NCBI GenBank assembly: GCA_037893245.1
Contig: JBAIAA010000414.1
Coordinates: 434,001 to 498,000 of the forward strand
Origin: Crossaster papposus
Lineage: Eukaryota > Echinodermata > Asteroidea > Velatida > Solasteridae
DNA length: 64,000 nt
Direction of reading: 5' to 3'
This document shows, one piece after another, positions 35,257 through 50,900 of the stretch; within the stretch, counting starts at the first letter, position 1, and every line of letters starts with the position of its first letter. Made by a program: the position numbers and the translations under genes. The notes under the pieces were generated by a model. That model worked only from the letters and a program-made list of their open reading frames with translations, was not told where the DNA came from and did no database searches.

Positions 35257-35644
35257 TAAACTGATCATCTTTTACATGTACATTGGGTCGACATACCACC
35301 AAAATCCAACAGTTTGAGTGTAGAGTTTGCCATATTGTGTTGGAATTTCTAAGGATGAGTATGATTCCTTGTAAATTATGCGAGGGAGTTAGGGTCAAGT
35401 AAATTGTGAATCTGCTTCGACATTTTTCTTAGTATTCAAATCAGAGTCAGACAGACAATAATTCTCACATGGGAGGCCAAAGTTAGACATGTACACTTGT
35501 CAATTTATTAACACCATCCTTACCAATTGTACGAGTGTTTGATCTCAAGAAACTGGGCTTCTAACTAAGCATTAACAAGGTCATTTCAAGAGTTAGTTAA
35601 AGCACAAACCAAGTCATGTCTCAGTCTCTAAGTTGTGTCAAGAT

Positions 35645-35650
35645 TTTATT
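35645..35650 (-). terminator. Polyadenylation signal AATAAA (RPS23)
   Basis: TTTATT on the plus strand (AGATTTTATTTATGG) gives AATAAA on the RPS23 strand about 75 nt after its stop. This is the short 3' UTR expected of a ribosomal protein gene. Confidence 0.7.
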
Positions 35651-35725
35651 TATGGCATCTGATCATTCCTGCAAGTTATCAATGACAAATTGTTGTGTTT
35701 TTTTTTTGTGGCATTTTGTAATTTT

Positions 35726-38609
<2,884 letters not shown>

Positions 38610-38984
38610 AGTTGTGGCTTGTAGAGAAACGAAAAGGACGACTAGCGCAAAAAGGCAGTCACAAGAGGGCGCTATATCGTACAGTTTGGACGACTGTTTT
38701 ATGTAGTATTTTTTTTTCAATGTCAAATCAAGTTCTGGAATTTAGACAATTTTGTACTGAGAGTGTTTCTTCGAATTTTTTTGGACAATAATCCTTAATA
38801 TAATTTTTTTAAATAAAAATTTGCTTTATCTCGTTTAAAGCCATATATTTTAGTTTTCTGTATTACTTTCTCTCCCCTCTGGTAATCTAATAGTAATAAT
38901 TGTGCATGATCATATGATAAAAGGTCGGTGCACTCTTGTCTTGGTTCAGTCATTTTTGTCGACTTCATGCAGTATACAGACATC
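38610..38984. promoter_or_regulatory. Divergent promoter region between RPS23 and ATP6AP1
   Basis: Only 375 bp separate the two start codons, which face away from each other, so both promoters and both 5' UTRs must fit here unless ATP6AP1 has a non-coding first exon inside this space. On the RPS23 side there is a TOP-like start near 38636 and the word AGAGGGCGCTATAT at about 38675. The ATP6AP1 side is AT-rich, and an in-frame upstream ATG at 38967 has a poor context. Confidence 0.75.
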
Positions 38985-41900
38985 ATGGACAGATCAATGA
39001 CGATGATATTTGTGCTTCACATTTTGACGATATTTTCACCTGTTTTGTGCTTTGGTGAACAACCAGTCCCGCTCATAGCATGGTCCAATACGAGGTAAAT
39101 ATGAAAGTTGTACATTTACAACAATGTATATAAAGGTAGCCTAGGATTATCCATTGCATTGGAATTGAACAATTATGAATGGGTCGGATTTGGCCTTTTG
39201 GGGGGTTGTATTTTATAGTAAATATTGTTTGAGTGACCTGTCCGAAGATTTACAATTGTGGTTGCCGAGAAAAGCACGAAAAACAGCGTTTGTTTTCAAC
39301 CGGCGTCGAGCAGTTATTCTTATTTATTTGTGTTTTTTTGCGATCGCCATCCGGGAATTATAGAATTCTATTTTTCAGAATAATTACAGGATATCTCGCG
39401 CAATCATTTTGCTGAATGCCTAGAATCATTATTTACTTTCAGATGGGTAAGATATTTCTTAATAATTCGGTAGTAATTTTTTTCGATATCTGCAAATGGT
39501 GTATCCTACCTTTTAATTAAGGAACATTTTGAATATCAAATTTTGCTTTTCCTTTTTTTTTAAGACCCCGTAATGAACCCGTCGTAACTCAATGGGATTA
39601 AATTTATGCTTTTATTATTTGACCTAGAATTCCACTTTATCAAATATTAATCTCCTATTCCTAAGATTAGAAGAGTAAGACTAGTAAGAGTAGACAGCAA
39701 GTCGTGTTATTCTACAAGTAAAGTACTAAAGTAGGTGGGATGGATCACGGCAGTGTTGACACTGTGTTAGTGTTTAATAACACAATTCTCGCGGTCGGCA
39801 TGACGTCACCGGCCTTGTTTCTTTTCTCTGATTGGTCAGTGCATGCCTGTTAGTAATCACCCCCTCTGGACTCAAAGGGGAATGAGTAGCAATGAATAGT
39901 GTTGTGGTCTATGTAAAAACAATCGAAATAATTAATTATTGTCCAATGTCTATTAACCCTAACTCCCTACCCATTTTTACTTACACATAACCTGAATCCT
40001 GCAAAATCCTCCAATTCCTAAATTGTTAAAACTCCAAGTAACCTGAATCCTGCAAAATCCTCCAATATTGGTCACTGGTGACCATACAGCCTGTATCCTG
40101 CAAAATCCTACAGTCTTGCCCTGGCTGCAGTCAGTAAAAACCCAAGTAACCTCAATCCTGCAAAATCCTGCGATGCATCAAACTCCAACTCCAAGTGACC
40201 TCAATCCTGCAAAATCCTTGTGTGTCACATTCAGCCTGATAACCTGAATCCTCCATATTCCTGCAGGGGTAAAACCCCAAGTAACCTCAATCCTGCAAAA
40301 TCCTGCAATGCATCAAACTCCAAGTGACCTCAATCCTGCAAAATCCTGCATTTTGCAATGAGGAATTTGGAGGATTTGGGAGGGTTAGGGTTAAACAATA
40401 CACCGAAATATTTCAAAATTTCAAAATCAAAATTTCATTGTTTTATAAAGTAACAAATTCTCCCACGATACACCGGGAAAAAAAGTATTCATTTTGTTAT
40501 TGCTGTTAAAAAAATATAGAAAACACGTAATTCCCTGTACAAATTGAATGGAGGGCTTCCCCTTTGCCCAACGGCGTGTGCAATAGGTGGAACAGCCTCC
40601 GACCACGAGAATCTTGAGTTTTGCGCAAACTTCTTCATTTTTTGTCCTCCATCCGGAGTTCATTTCCCTTTGAATGCATTTAATTCAAAGGAAAATGAAG
40701 CCCGGCGAGGCAGTACGTAGACTAGACTTGATTTGTCGTGTGGGTGCGATATGCATCTTGATGAATGTATCGTTATCAACCATTAACAAATCGTACTTCC
40801 AAACTGATAAATTCTACCTGTTTTTTCTTACAATCGCGCACCGCACGCCCATCCAGCAATATAAATACTCAACATAAACGTCACAATTGGACGATACATC
40901 AAATCACACAACAGGGGTAGAGATGCGGCACTACAAAGTTCTATCAGAAGTTGCGCCACACGTACCGGATCACGTGGTTACTGATTGTCGCGTGTATTAG
41001 GTCACAACTTTTTGACCTATTTCGAACCTTCCAACGGCCAAAAAACACGATCACTAAAACATTAATAACTTCATTTTTGGTTACCCTATTGAGGTCATTG
41101 ACCCCTCAGTTTATTTCTTTTTCCTAGCTCTTAGTTTTAGATTATGTATCATTTGAAGAAATTGCAATAATTTAAAATGTTCATAATCCTGCCTACCCAC
41201 TGCTTATGCTGCAGGTCCTTTGCCAGCAAGCCCAGAATTTCTGCTGGCAAGTTGGTTACCAGGGAGGAGCTGGGTACCAACTACATGAGCAGCATCTTGC
41301 AGACACAGCCGCAGAATATATTCCTCTTTGTGTTTGACCAGGTGAGCTTGTGTAGGCAATATTAATATTGATTCAAATCAAGATTAGAAATAATGTTACA
41401 ACCTGACGCTGCTTTGTATTCCTGAGGTCGCAGGTTCAAGTCCCGCCTTGCAGAGTTCTTTGTTCACTTTGACGGTTTTTTTTTTTTCTTCATATCATCT
41501 CGATGAAGGCCAATCAGTTTAAAAATATTGAAAAGACATAATAGGAAATACTTTTTCTCGACTCGCCATAGACGTTGTACAAAACTGCCATTCTTTCCTT
41601 AAGGTAACCCGCACTAATCCTTTTCTTCCAAAACTTGTACCTAAAAATTGACAAAATCCCCCAAAAAGAGATTACTTTTTTTTCATCCATGTTAGATGTG
41701 ATTTAGAAGCTTGGCTTATTACTGTAGAATCTAATTTTCCGTAGAATACTATGGTTCAGTGGTTAGGTTGTTTGACCTATGTACGTTCGATGATGTGTGG
41801 GTTCGAACCCTGCCAGGAACATGGTGTCTGTGCCCTTGGGCAAGACACTTGACTACAAATGCTTCTCTCCACCCTGTGAGAGTCGAGGCCGATTTGAGAT

Positions 41901-44900
41901 AATAATTCATGATAATTCAAGCAATTACCAATGGTGTATCCTACCTTTAATTTCTCAGATTTTGAAAAAAAGGACAAACGTTTGTGATTATCATTACTCA
42001 TTGCTTATAATACTGCACCATGTCCAGTTTTGACTACATATTATTATACATTGTAAAGGGTGGCTTAAAATTTTAAATGCCAATTATGACTTGTAACAGA
42101 TATTGACACATTTAGTTCAGCATAGAGAAATTGGTCATTACCTGACAGTGTATTTCTGTTGTTTAGCTATGAGTGTCACTGTGTTGATATGACTCCATTT
42201 CCTGTGATACTGGTTTATAATATGTACCACTACATGTACAATCTTGTACTGTACATGTACAGTATACACATGTGCACTGTGTATTGTGCCTATCAAAACA
42301 GGAAGTTATTAGTATACTTGTGCACTTTAAATGTGTCTTGATAACAGCTCCTGTAGTTAAGAGTTGAGGCCATTGGAACCCCCCCTTCTCCGGTCCCCCC
42401 CCCCCCCCCCCCCCCCTCCTCCGGTCCCCCCCCCCCCCCCCCTCCTCCGGTCCCCCCCCCCCCCCCCCCCTCCTCCGGTCCCCCCTCCTCCGGTCCCCCC
42501 CCCCCCCTCCTCCGGTCCCCCCCTCCTCCGGTCCCCCCCTCCTCCGGTCCCCCCCTCCTCCGGTCCCCCCCTCCTCCGGTCCCCCCCTCCTCCGGTCCCC
42601 CCCCTCCTCCGGTCCCCCCTCCTCCGGTCCCCCTCCTCCATTTTTGTGGTTGGAAAAAATGCCTTGTAATATTTCAATGTAGTCAAACACTAGGAAAGAA
42701 TGTAGTATCCTGACACTACTCCAGCAGTACAAAGTCTATAGAGAGTTGATACAGTTTTCTAAGTATTTCCTTACAAAATTGGAAATGTGTCTCAGTCCCA
42801 GATTCTTTCTTTTCCTCCGGTCCCCCCCTCCTCCGGTCCCCCCCTCCTCCGGTCCCCCCCCCCCTCCTCCGGTCCCCCCCCCTCCTCCGGTCCCCCCCCC
42901 CTCCTCCGGTCCCCCCCCCTCCTCCGGTCCCCCCCCCTCCTCCGGTCCCCCCCCCTCCTCCGGTCCCCCCCTCCTCCGGTCCCCCCCTCCTCCGGTCCCC
43001 CCCTCCTCCGGTCCCCCCCTCCTCCGGTTCCCCCCTCCTCCGGTCCCCCCTCCTCCGGTCCCCCCCTCCTCCGGTCCCCCCCTCCTCCGGTCCCCCCCCT
43101 CCTCCGGTCCCCCCCCCTCCTCCGGTCCCCCCCCTCATCCGGTCTCCCCCTCCTCCGGTCCCCCCTCCTCCGGTCCCCCTCCTCCATTTTTGTGGTTGGA
43201 AAAAATGCCTTGTAATATTTCAATGTAGTCAAACACTAGGAAAGAATGTAGTATCCTGACACTACTCCAGCAGTACAAAGTCTATAGAGAGTTGATACAG
43301 TTTTCTAAGTATTTCCTTACAAAATTGGAAATGTGTCTCAGTCCCAGATTCTTTCTTGCGGTCGTGTTTTCCTTCGCGCGAATGTGTTTTTAACATTTTT
43401 GTTCTGATTGACCTTCATTGAGATGATATAAAGAAAAAAACAGCGTCGGGTTGCAACATTATTTCCAAAATGTTACTAAACGTTTGAATGTGACGAGCAT
43501 TTGTACCATGAAAAGTGCTCCCTGTAGTTTCAGCACATTCCACCCCCCCCCCCCCCTCCCCAAATAAGTAAGATATTTTTTATAATTTGATAGTAAAAAT
43601 TGTTGATGTCTGCAAATGATGTACCCTATTTTTAACTGCATGTAAGCCCATCCTCGATGACTATGATTGAGTTTCATTTTTTTGCTTACACTTTTTATGA
43701 AATTTCTCCCAGTAGATGTTTGAAAGAGAACCCTACGTGTACCTGGTGTGTTTATTTGGTTTTCATCTTTGTTTGTTTCAGCTAAGCATTGATGATATCA
43801 CCAAGTACAGCAATGCTTACAGTACTGATGGGCAAGGAGGGGCCTTAGGCAACCTCAAGGTAACACATACGTACATTCTTTGTTGTTTCTCCACCCTGTG
43901 TGAACATATTAACCCTAACCCTCCAGGGTATTTTGTAGTGCTGAAACTAATCCTCCAGGTTCGGTTTGGTTCGGTTTGGTTCGGTTCGATTCGGTTTTGT
44001 TCGGTTCAATTCGGTTCCGGTTCCAACTTTTTTTCACGAACATCGGTTTGGGTTGGTTCGGATTTACATGTAAAATGTACATTGAAAAACATCAACAAAA
44101 GTTATAATCATACTGATATAGTATAGTTTCCAATGCTGCCACATAGTAGTTAATGGGTACTCAAGATGAATGAATTAGGACCGAACACGAGACTTAGTGA
44201 ATGTGAGAAACAACTTAAATGCAACAATAACGCACGAGGAAAAACCAGATGTCAGCGCCGGAGAGCGTATATACACGCAAATTTTTTTCCAGATTCAAAA
44301 TTTTCCAGATTCAAAACGAATGTCGCATAAACACGTCACCAGCAAGGCAGGAAATGTCCGTCAGCAGCGAGCAAGGCCGGAAATGCGTGGGTGTGCTTCC
44401 CGGTACTATCGGCCTGAACCCGCCTCGGATCGAGTTTCGTTAAAAATATTCCTGCGCCTCGGCTCGGTGATGTTAAAATAATCCTGGCGCGAACTGGTTA
44501 AAAGCATCTGTACACAGTTTTCCCATTGCCTTGGGAATTCTTTGGAATTTTAGTAAATGAATCTTAATTTATTTCCTTATTTCCTTATCTATTTATTTAT
44601 TTGTTTTTTTTGGTTATGATCGTCTATGGGTGATAATATTGTCCTTCCACGCATGTATTTGTAGTACTATAATTTATCGTGTGAAGCTTGCCAAACTTCC
44701 GAACCGACCGTGTTCGGTTCGGTTCGGTTCGGTTCGGTTCGGTTTGAGGTTCAGTTCGGACGACCAGGTTCTAGAAACCCTGTCAGATGCAGCAACATGC
44801 ATCATTTGTCAAAGTAACAACCCTGCCCAGTGCAGCGAGATCCATCAGGTCAGAAATCTCTAGTCGCCCAACGCAGCAGAATCCATCTCTAGCATGGATC

Positions 44901-47900
44901 AATAGGGGGGTGTGACAGCTGAATGCATCAAAGTGCACCAGACTTGTTTTCCTGATGCACTGTGCTGCAGCTGGCGTGTATAAAACTGAATCACCGAGTT
45001 TTGAATATTCTTGTGTAATTGAATACCAAATTATTCGGAAATGGACAGTTCTAAAAGACATTAGGGCTTGATTTATCAAGTTTCTAATGTTTGCCTTTTA
45101 TAAAACAAATATCAATCAAAACAGTAACATTTAAATAATATCAACAATATTTATATGTACTTTTATTATTTTAGAATGCAATGACAGAATCCATCTCCAA
45201 TCTTGTACTGCCCTCTGTTGAGCCTGGTGACCTCCAGAGTGACCTGAGTTCAAAGATCACAGGTGCCGTGATTGACCTGAAGGACCCGACCCTGGAGGGC
45301 GTGACTCTTGACCCCACAAAGACCAACCTGGTGGTAATGCGCTTCAGTGTTTCCTCAGGGTAAGGCAAAGTGTGTGTACAGTATTAAACATTTCATGTCT
45401 TAACATAGTTGCAGGCTTTCAAGTATTTCTACTTTTTCTAGTTTTCAAATTTTTTTGCCGCGTCACAGACGACGGCTCTATAAGACATTTCACATTCGGG
45501 AACTTCTCGGTAAACGAAGAAAATCTGGCCCATACAATCTGTACACACTCACTGGCCATGTTCACACAGCGTTTTAGCTAAAACAGTTTTAGTTAAAACG
45601 GTAGATCACCACGGGTTGTCGGTCGTAAAACTAAAACACCGAGCGTTCAGACACCGTTTTAAGTATAGCGAGTTTTAACTTCATAGCGTTTTATCTCTGT
45701 CTGTGGTCACGTAGAACTTCCGCTCATTTACATATTTCGCAACTGCCTTCCCTTAGCTGGTCATTGTTTATAAACTGTATGGAGGGGATGTAGAAATAAG
45801 AAGTAAGTTTAGCAGAAGTCCACTGGCCCAGATTTGTGGATGGACGAGAGAGTTGTAAATCTGTTGTATCCACTTCCAAAGCAATTGAACCAGACCAATA
45901 CACAATGACGCAGCTTCTGCACTAATCCGTGCTTGTTTTCTAAAAATGTTTACATATTTTGCACTTTTTGTCCAATAACCATGACAACTCTGAAAAACAA
46001 CATCTCACTAAATTTTACACACTGTCAAATCACAAAATGAAGAACTTGAGTACTGCAGCTGTACTTCCAAGAGCTTAAGTTTAAGGATGGAGCACAAGTG
46101 TGGTGAGTACAGAACATGCTAAATGAGGCTTATGATGCCATGGACATACATGTAGGCGAGTATCAACAAAAACTATTTTCGGGGTCTGCTTGAAAGCCTG
46201 TATTGGTGTAATTCTTAAGCCAGAGAGAATGTTTCCTACCTATAGCCAAGGTCGTTTCTTGTGGACCATGGCAGGAATCGAACCCAGCCCACCGTAGTGA
46301 AAGTCAAGGATAGTAACCACTGTGCCGACCTGACTTCCCAAGAAACAGCCCCTTATACTTGCAGCACATTTTGTTTTATAATGTTCCCCACTATTTCCTT
46401 GTGGATTTTCATTTCAGTGATTCAAAGGAGGTGGCTTTTGGCGAAGCTGATAAAATGATAGCCTCTGTGCTCCGTGGACAGAAGAGCCACTATACAGCTA
46501 TTCTGACAGCCTCTCGCAAATCCTCGGTAAGATTTCTCGAGACGACTTTCTGAAAAAAAAAAATTGTAAACATTTTCGCATAAAAAAAAGATTGTTCATA
46601 CTCTGTAAGAAAACGAGTGCGAATTTGTGACGTTGATGTAGGTTTTCGCACTGCTATTGCGCAAAAGCTGAGAAAATTTCAACTGAGAATTTCGCAGCGA
46701 ATGATTTGTGACCAGTGTTTGACTTCCCTGTATCACATAGCATTTTTTGGCCGCGTTATTCACAAAGTGCTGTGCACTTTCTTAAATATATTGCACATTG
46801 TGCGATGCAAATCTTTATGTAAACATAATGAGTTCAGTTTCTCATAGCTGGCTAGCTGTACTGTAGGGCTGTCACGTGACTTAAAAACCCCTAACACATA
46901 TGTGACCCAGCACATTAACATTAGGAATAAGTCGGAAAATGACTTTTTGAGATATGTCCATAGTAAGAAAGGAGATTTCATAAGCTTTCTAATGATACCC
47001 ATCACAAGCCAGTAGCTTAAACGTTATTGGCTGAGCCACAGGCTTGTGTTGGTTATCATTACAAATCTTACAAAATGTCAAATTTTACCATGTACATATC
47101 TCAAAAAGTCAATTTTCGACTTACTCCTGATTTTGATGTGCTGGGTCAAATATGCGCAACAAAAATCCCACCAACTTGTATCTTTCAAAGCAGATAACTA
47201 TTTGCAATCGTGTATGAATTTCACACAATGGCAAGTTTAGAGTTTCAGCTTTCTAAACATAATACAACCGTTTGATGTACCTACTTGAACCAATTGAGAA
47301 AGGATTGACCAAGACATCATACAATTGTTGACTGCTGAGATATACACATGTTAATTTATGTTAATTTATGCGACCCCATGCCAGCCAATCAGAGTCTGGA
47401 CAAAGCTGCTGATTGGCCGATTTGGCTGCTGTGTTTTTGTAACATAGCAACGGGTAACAGAAGAAAGGTTATCGCGATGGAAAGCACCTGCTGAATGAAC
47501 AGAATCTTGTGGTCAAGATGCAGTCTTGTTTGTATAATCTGCTTGCATAGCTACTCGTCTAACGAGCGGATATTGCATCGGCTAATTAGCCATCCGAAAG
47601 CAGTAGCATGTCCTAAAAGTCAAATTTAGCTAAAAAATATCGAAGCCTTTACTAAGAGACCAGTCTCATAGGGTTTGTGCACAGGGTGTCAAGTGATGTC
47701 ATGGATGGAATTCTTTACAAATTTCTCCGAAGATTCAGATTTTCATTTAGAATGTTGACGTTACTCTCAAATTCTCCTGGTTTTAGCCTAAACCACCAGC
47801 CGATGACCGCTTGACCATCGGCCGACATCTGCTGCAAGAGCCAGAAGACAAATCTTTCATTGGGTTCTACAACGGCAAGAATCCTGACTGCAGTATCTAC

Positions 47901-50900
47901 ATGACAGCTAACAAGTTCAGCTTGACCGTCGGGTCTGGAGCCGCAATTGATCTGGGGGTCACAGACTGGTCATTTGCAGGTTCGTCCTGTCAGATTAAAG
48001 ATGAACATCTGATTGTCAAGTAAGTACATGTAGTGGGGTCGGTCCATAAATGGGTATGTTTGTTTAGCTCACTCGGGTCAACATGGGTTACCCTAGGGTC
48101 ATTTGATTAGCTCACCTGTGGCTCACCCGAGTCATCCACCACACACCCAGCTAGAGAAGCAGAGTCACTGGTGGAACATGTCACACACGTGCAGTGTTCA
48201 TACCAAGCAAAAAGGTTGTGCCCAGGGACTTTGTGGGAGGTACTTTGTGGGAGGTACAATATATAAACATAATCATTGTGACTTCTATGCAAAAGCTATG
48301 TCTCCCTGAAGCTGTTGCTTATTTATTGCAGTAAATTTTTTTTTTTTTACAGATTTGTAATGGCACCCGACAAAGATCCCACAGGACTGAAAAACTTCAA
48401 CATGACGTAAGGCAACTATCTATCACTGCTTTCTTTAACAAGCTTACGCCAGGACTATTTTAACATCGCCAACCGACGCGCAAAATTTGAGCTGAGGCGT
48501 GTTCAGGCCGATAGTGCCAGGAAGCACACCCACGCATTCCCGGCCTTACTCGCTGCTGACAGACATTTCCGGCCTTGCTCGTGGCGTGTTTATGTGTCAT
48601 CCGTTTTGAATCTGGCGTTTATAATTCAATAAATAAAACCTTTTTTTTTCTTCCTAGTTTTTTTATAATAATTTATTTATTATTGCTATTTTTTATATAT
48701 TTTTATATCATTGATGCTTTCCAGTTTAGTCTTCAACTCTTCCGCCGTTCTGAGTAGCTACGACTTCTGGTCCGTCTCATCAACGAGCTTTGCAGAGTTT
48801 TCCCTGGACAGCGCACAACCCATTAAATACAACATCCAGACCGGAATCACCGACACACCCAGGGAATTCTCCTTCCACTGTACCGATAGCGTGTTTATGC
48901 TCACTCCCCAGGGGACTAAAAGTACAACGCTGATAAAACTTACGATTGCCGAATTGCAGGTGAGTTGCTATTTCTAAAGGTAGTTCTAAGGTGTCTCTCT
49001 GCATCAACACCAGAGGGCGCTATGCAGCCCAATCAGACTAGGCCATTTACCAAACCCAGTTTTGTCTCGGTTTTTGGCTGCGCTCATGCAGTTTGGCATT
49101 GGTCATTCTGATTAATGGTCTTCAAAACTCACATCTTACCTTAACCCTAACTCCTTAGTGTATTGGGAACCACGCCCATCCTGGCAAATCACAACACCAT
49201 ATGGCAAACTGTACACACAAACTGTAGGACTCTGATTCCTTAACTCTAACCCCCTAGTGTATTAGGAACCACACCCATCCTGGCAAATCCCAACACCATA
49301 TGGCAAACTGTACATACAAACTGTTGGACTCTGATTCCTTAACCCTAACCCCCTAGTGTATTAGGAACCACACCCATTCTGGTAAACCCCAACACCATAA
49401 TGGCAAACTGTACACACAAACTGTTGGACTATGATTCCTTAACCCTAACCCCCTAGTGTATTAGGAACCATACCCATCCTGGCAAATCCCAACACCATAT
49501 GACAAACTGTACATACAAACTGTTGGACTCTGATTCCTTAACCCTAATCCCCTAGTGTATTAGGAACCACACCCATCCTGGCAAATCCCAACAACATATG
49601 ACAAACTGTACACACAAACTGTTGGACTCTGATTCCTTAACCCTAACCCCCTAGTGTATTAGGAACCATACCCATCCTGGCAAATCCCAACACCATATGG
49701 CAAACTGTACTAAGGATGTGACGTTTAAACGTTTAAACGTGTGAACGTAAACAAAATCAAATCCGTTTAGATTTTTTTTCAAACGTTTAAACGGAACTCG
49801 AATAAAAAATAAATGGACCTTCCATTTACGCCATACCCTCAAGTTTTATTCATGAAGAATTTACTTTCTTCAAACATCTATTTATTTTACAAAGCATTTT
49901 ACTAAAATCACCAGTCGGCGTGTTTTGCAGTAATCAAACCAATGCGTTATTTAAAACAATGTATCTGTGTCGCTCTTCAAGATCCACTTGGCTGCAAGTG
50001 CAAACACCACCATTCCCTTAAACAAATAAAATATTCTTTAGATCATAGAACGGGTACCGCTGGGAGTGACATATCAGAATACTTGTGGAATGGGGAGGTG
50101 TAAACTTTAAAATTAGTTTTTGAAGAGTGATATAAATGTAGAGTTTTCGCCATTTTTCTCGGTGTTTTGTTGCAAGTAATAAACACAAAGTTATAGTTTC
50201 CGAGTCCAAACCCTGTATTTATTTCTATCCAAATTGATGTCGACTATTTAATCATCATTGATGATTCTGCGACATCTCCCCCGTAACAAATATTGTGGTT
50301 CCAAAAGAATTGTATACTTATTTAAGAAAATTGTAAAAATGTTGCTATCATTTGCTGGAAAATCTGTTTCTCTTATTTTTCAGATAAGGTTTAAGGTTTC
50401 CCCAGTCTTAAAAAAATCTCGGCCCCGAAAAGAATATTTCTCCAGGCTCCAGAGAATGATTGACAGCCCCATTGTCCAAATTGATACATTATATCTCTTG
50501 TTTGATCATGGAGCTACAGCTCCATGGTTTGATACAAACCTATCTACAAGGTGACTGAACTTTGAGGACATGACGTTCAGTAGATAAATGTACTAGGTCA
50601 CCGAACTTCAGGGGCGCGGCACAACGTGCACAATGTAGGTCACCGAACTTTTAGGACGTCCGCCAATGCGTTTAATCCCAGTAAATAAAATGCCATTGGT
50701 TGCGGTTCCTTCTCTGCTCAGTAGTCTCAATTGAAATGTCTAGGTGCATTGGTACTGTGACACCCAAACCCTGTTGCTTGGAAATACTGTTGCTAAGTAG
50801 CGAGGCTCCCCTGCCCGTGGTGCAAGGCGCGTAGCCAAAAGTCTAATGGGGAAAGGTTATGAATGATTGGGTTTTTGTTCTCGTGGCCTGGCTGTAGGAA

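Noticed and set aside
42163-43232. Proline-rich and Gly/Arg-rich reading frames
   Set aside because: By-products of the CTCCTCCGGT/poly-C minisatellite inside an ATP6AP1 intron.
45545-45690. MITE starting GGCCATGTTCACACAGCG
   Set aside because: A plausible left end is visible, but I could not find a matching inverted right end, so it is not listed as a feature.
50258-50554. 98-aa frame as a hAT transposase
   Set aside because: Too short, with no recognisable catalytic block or dimerisation domain. At best it is a remnant inside the non-autonomous element.
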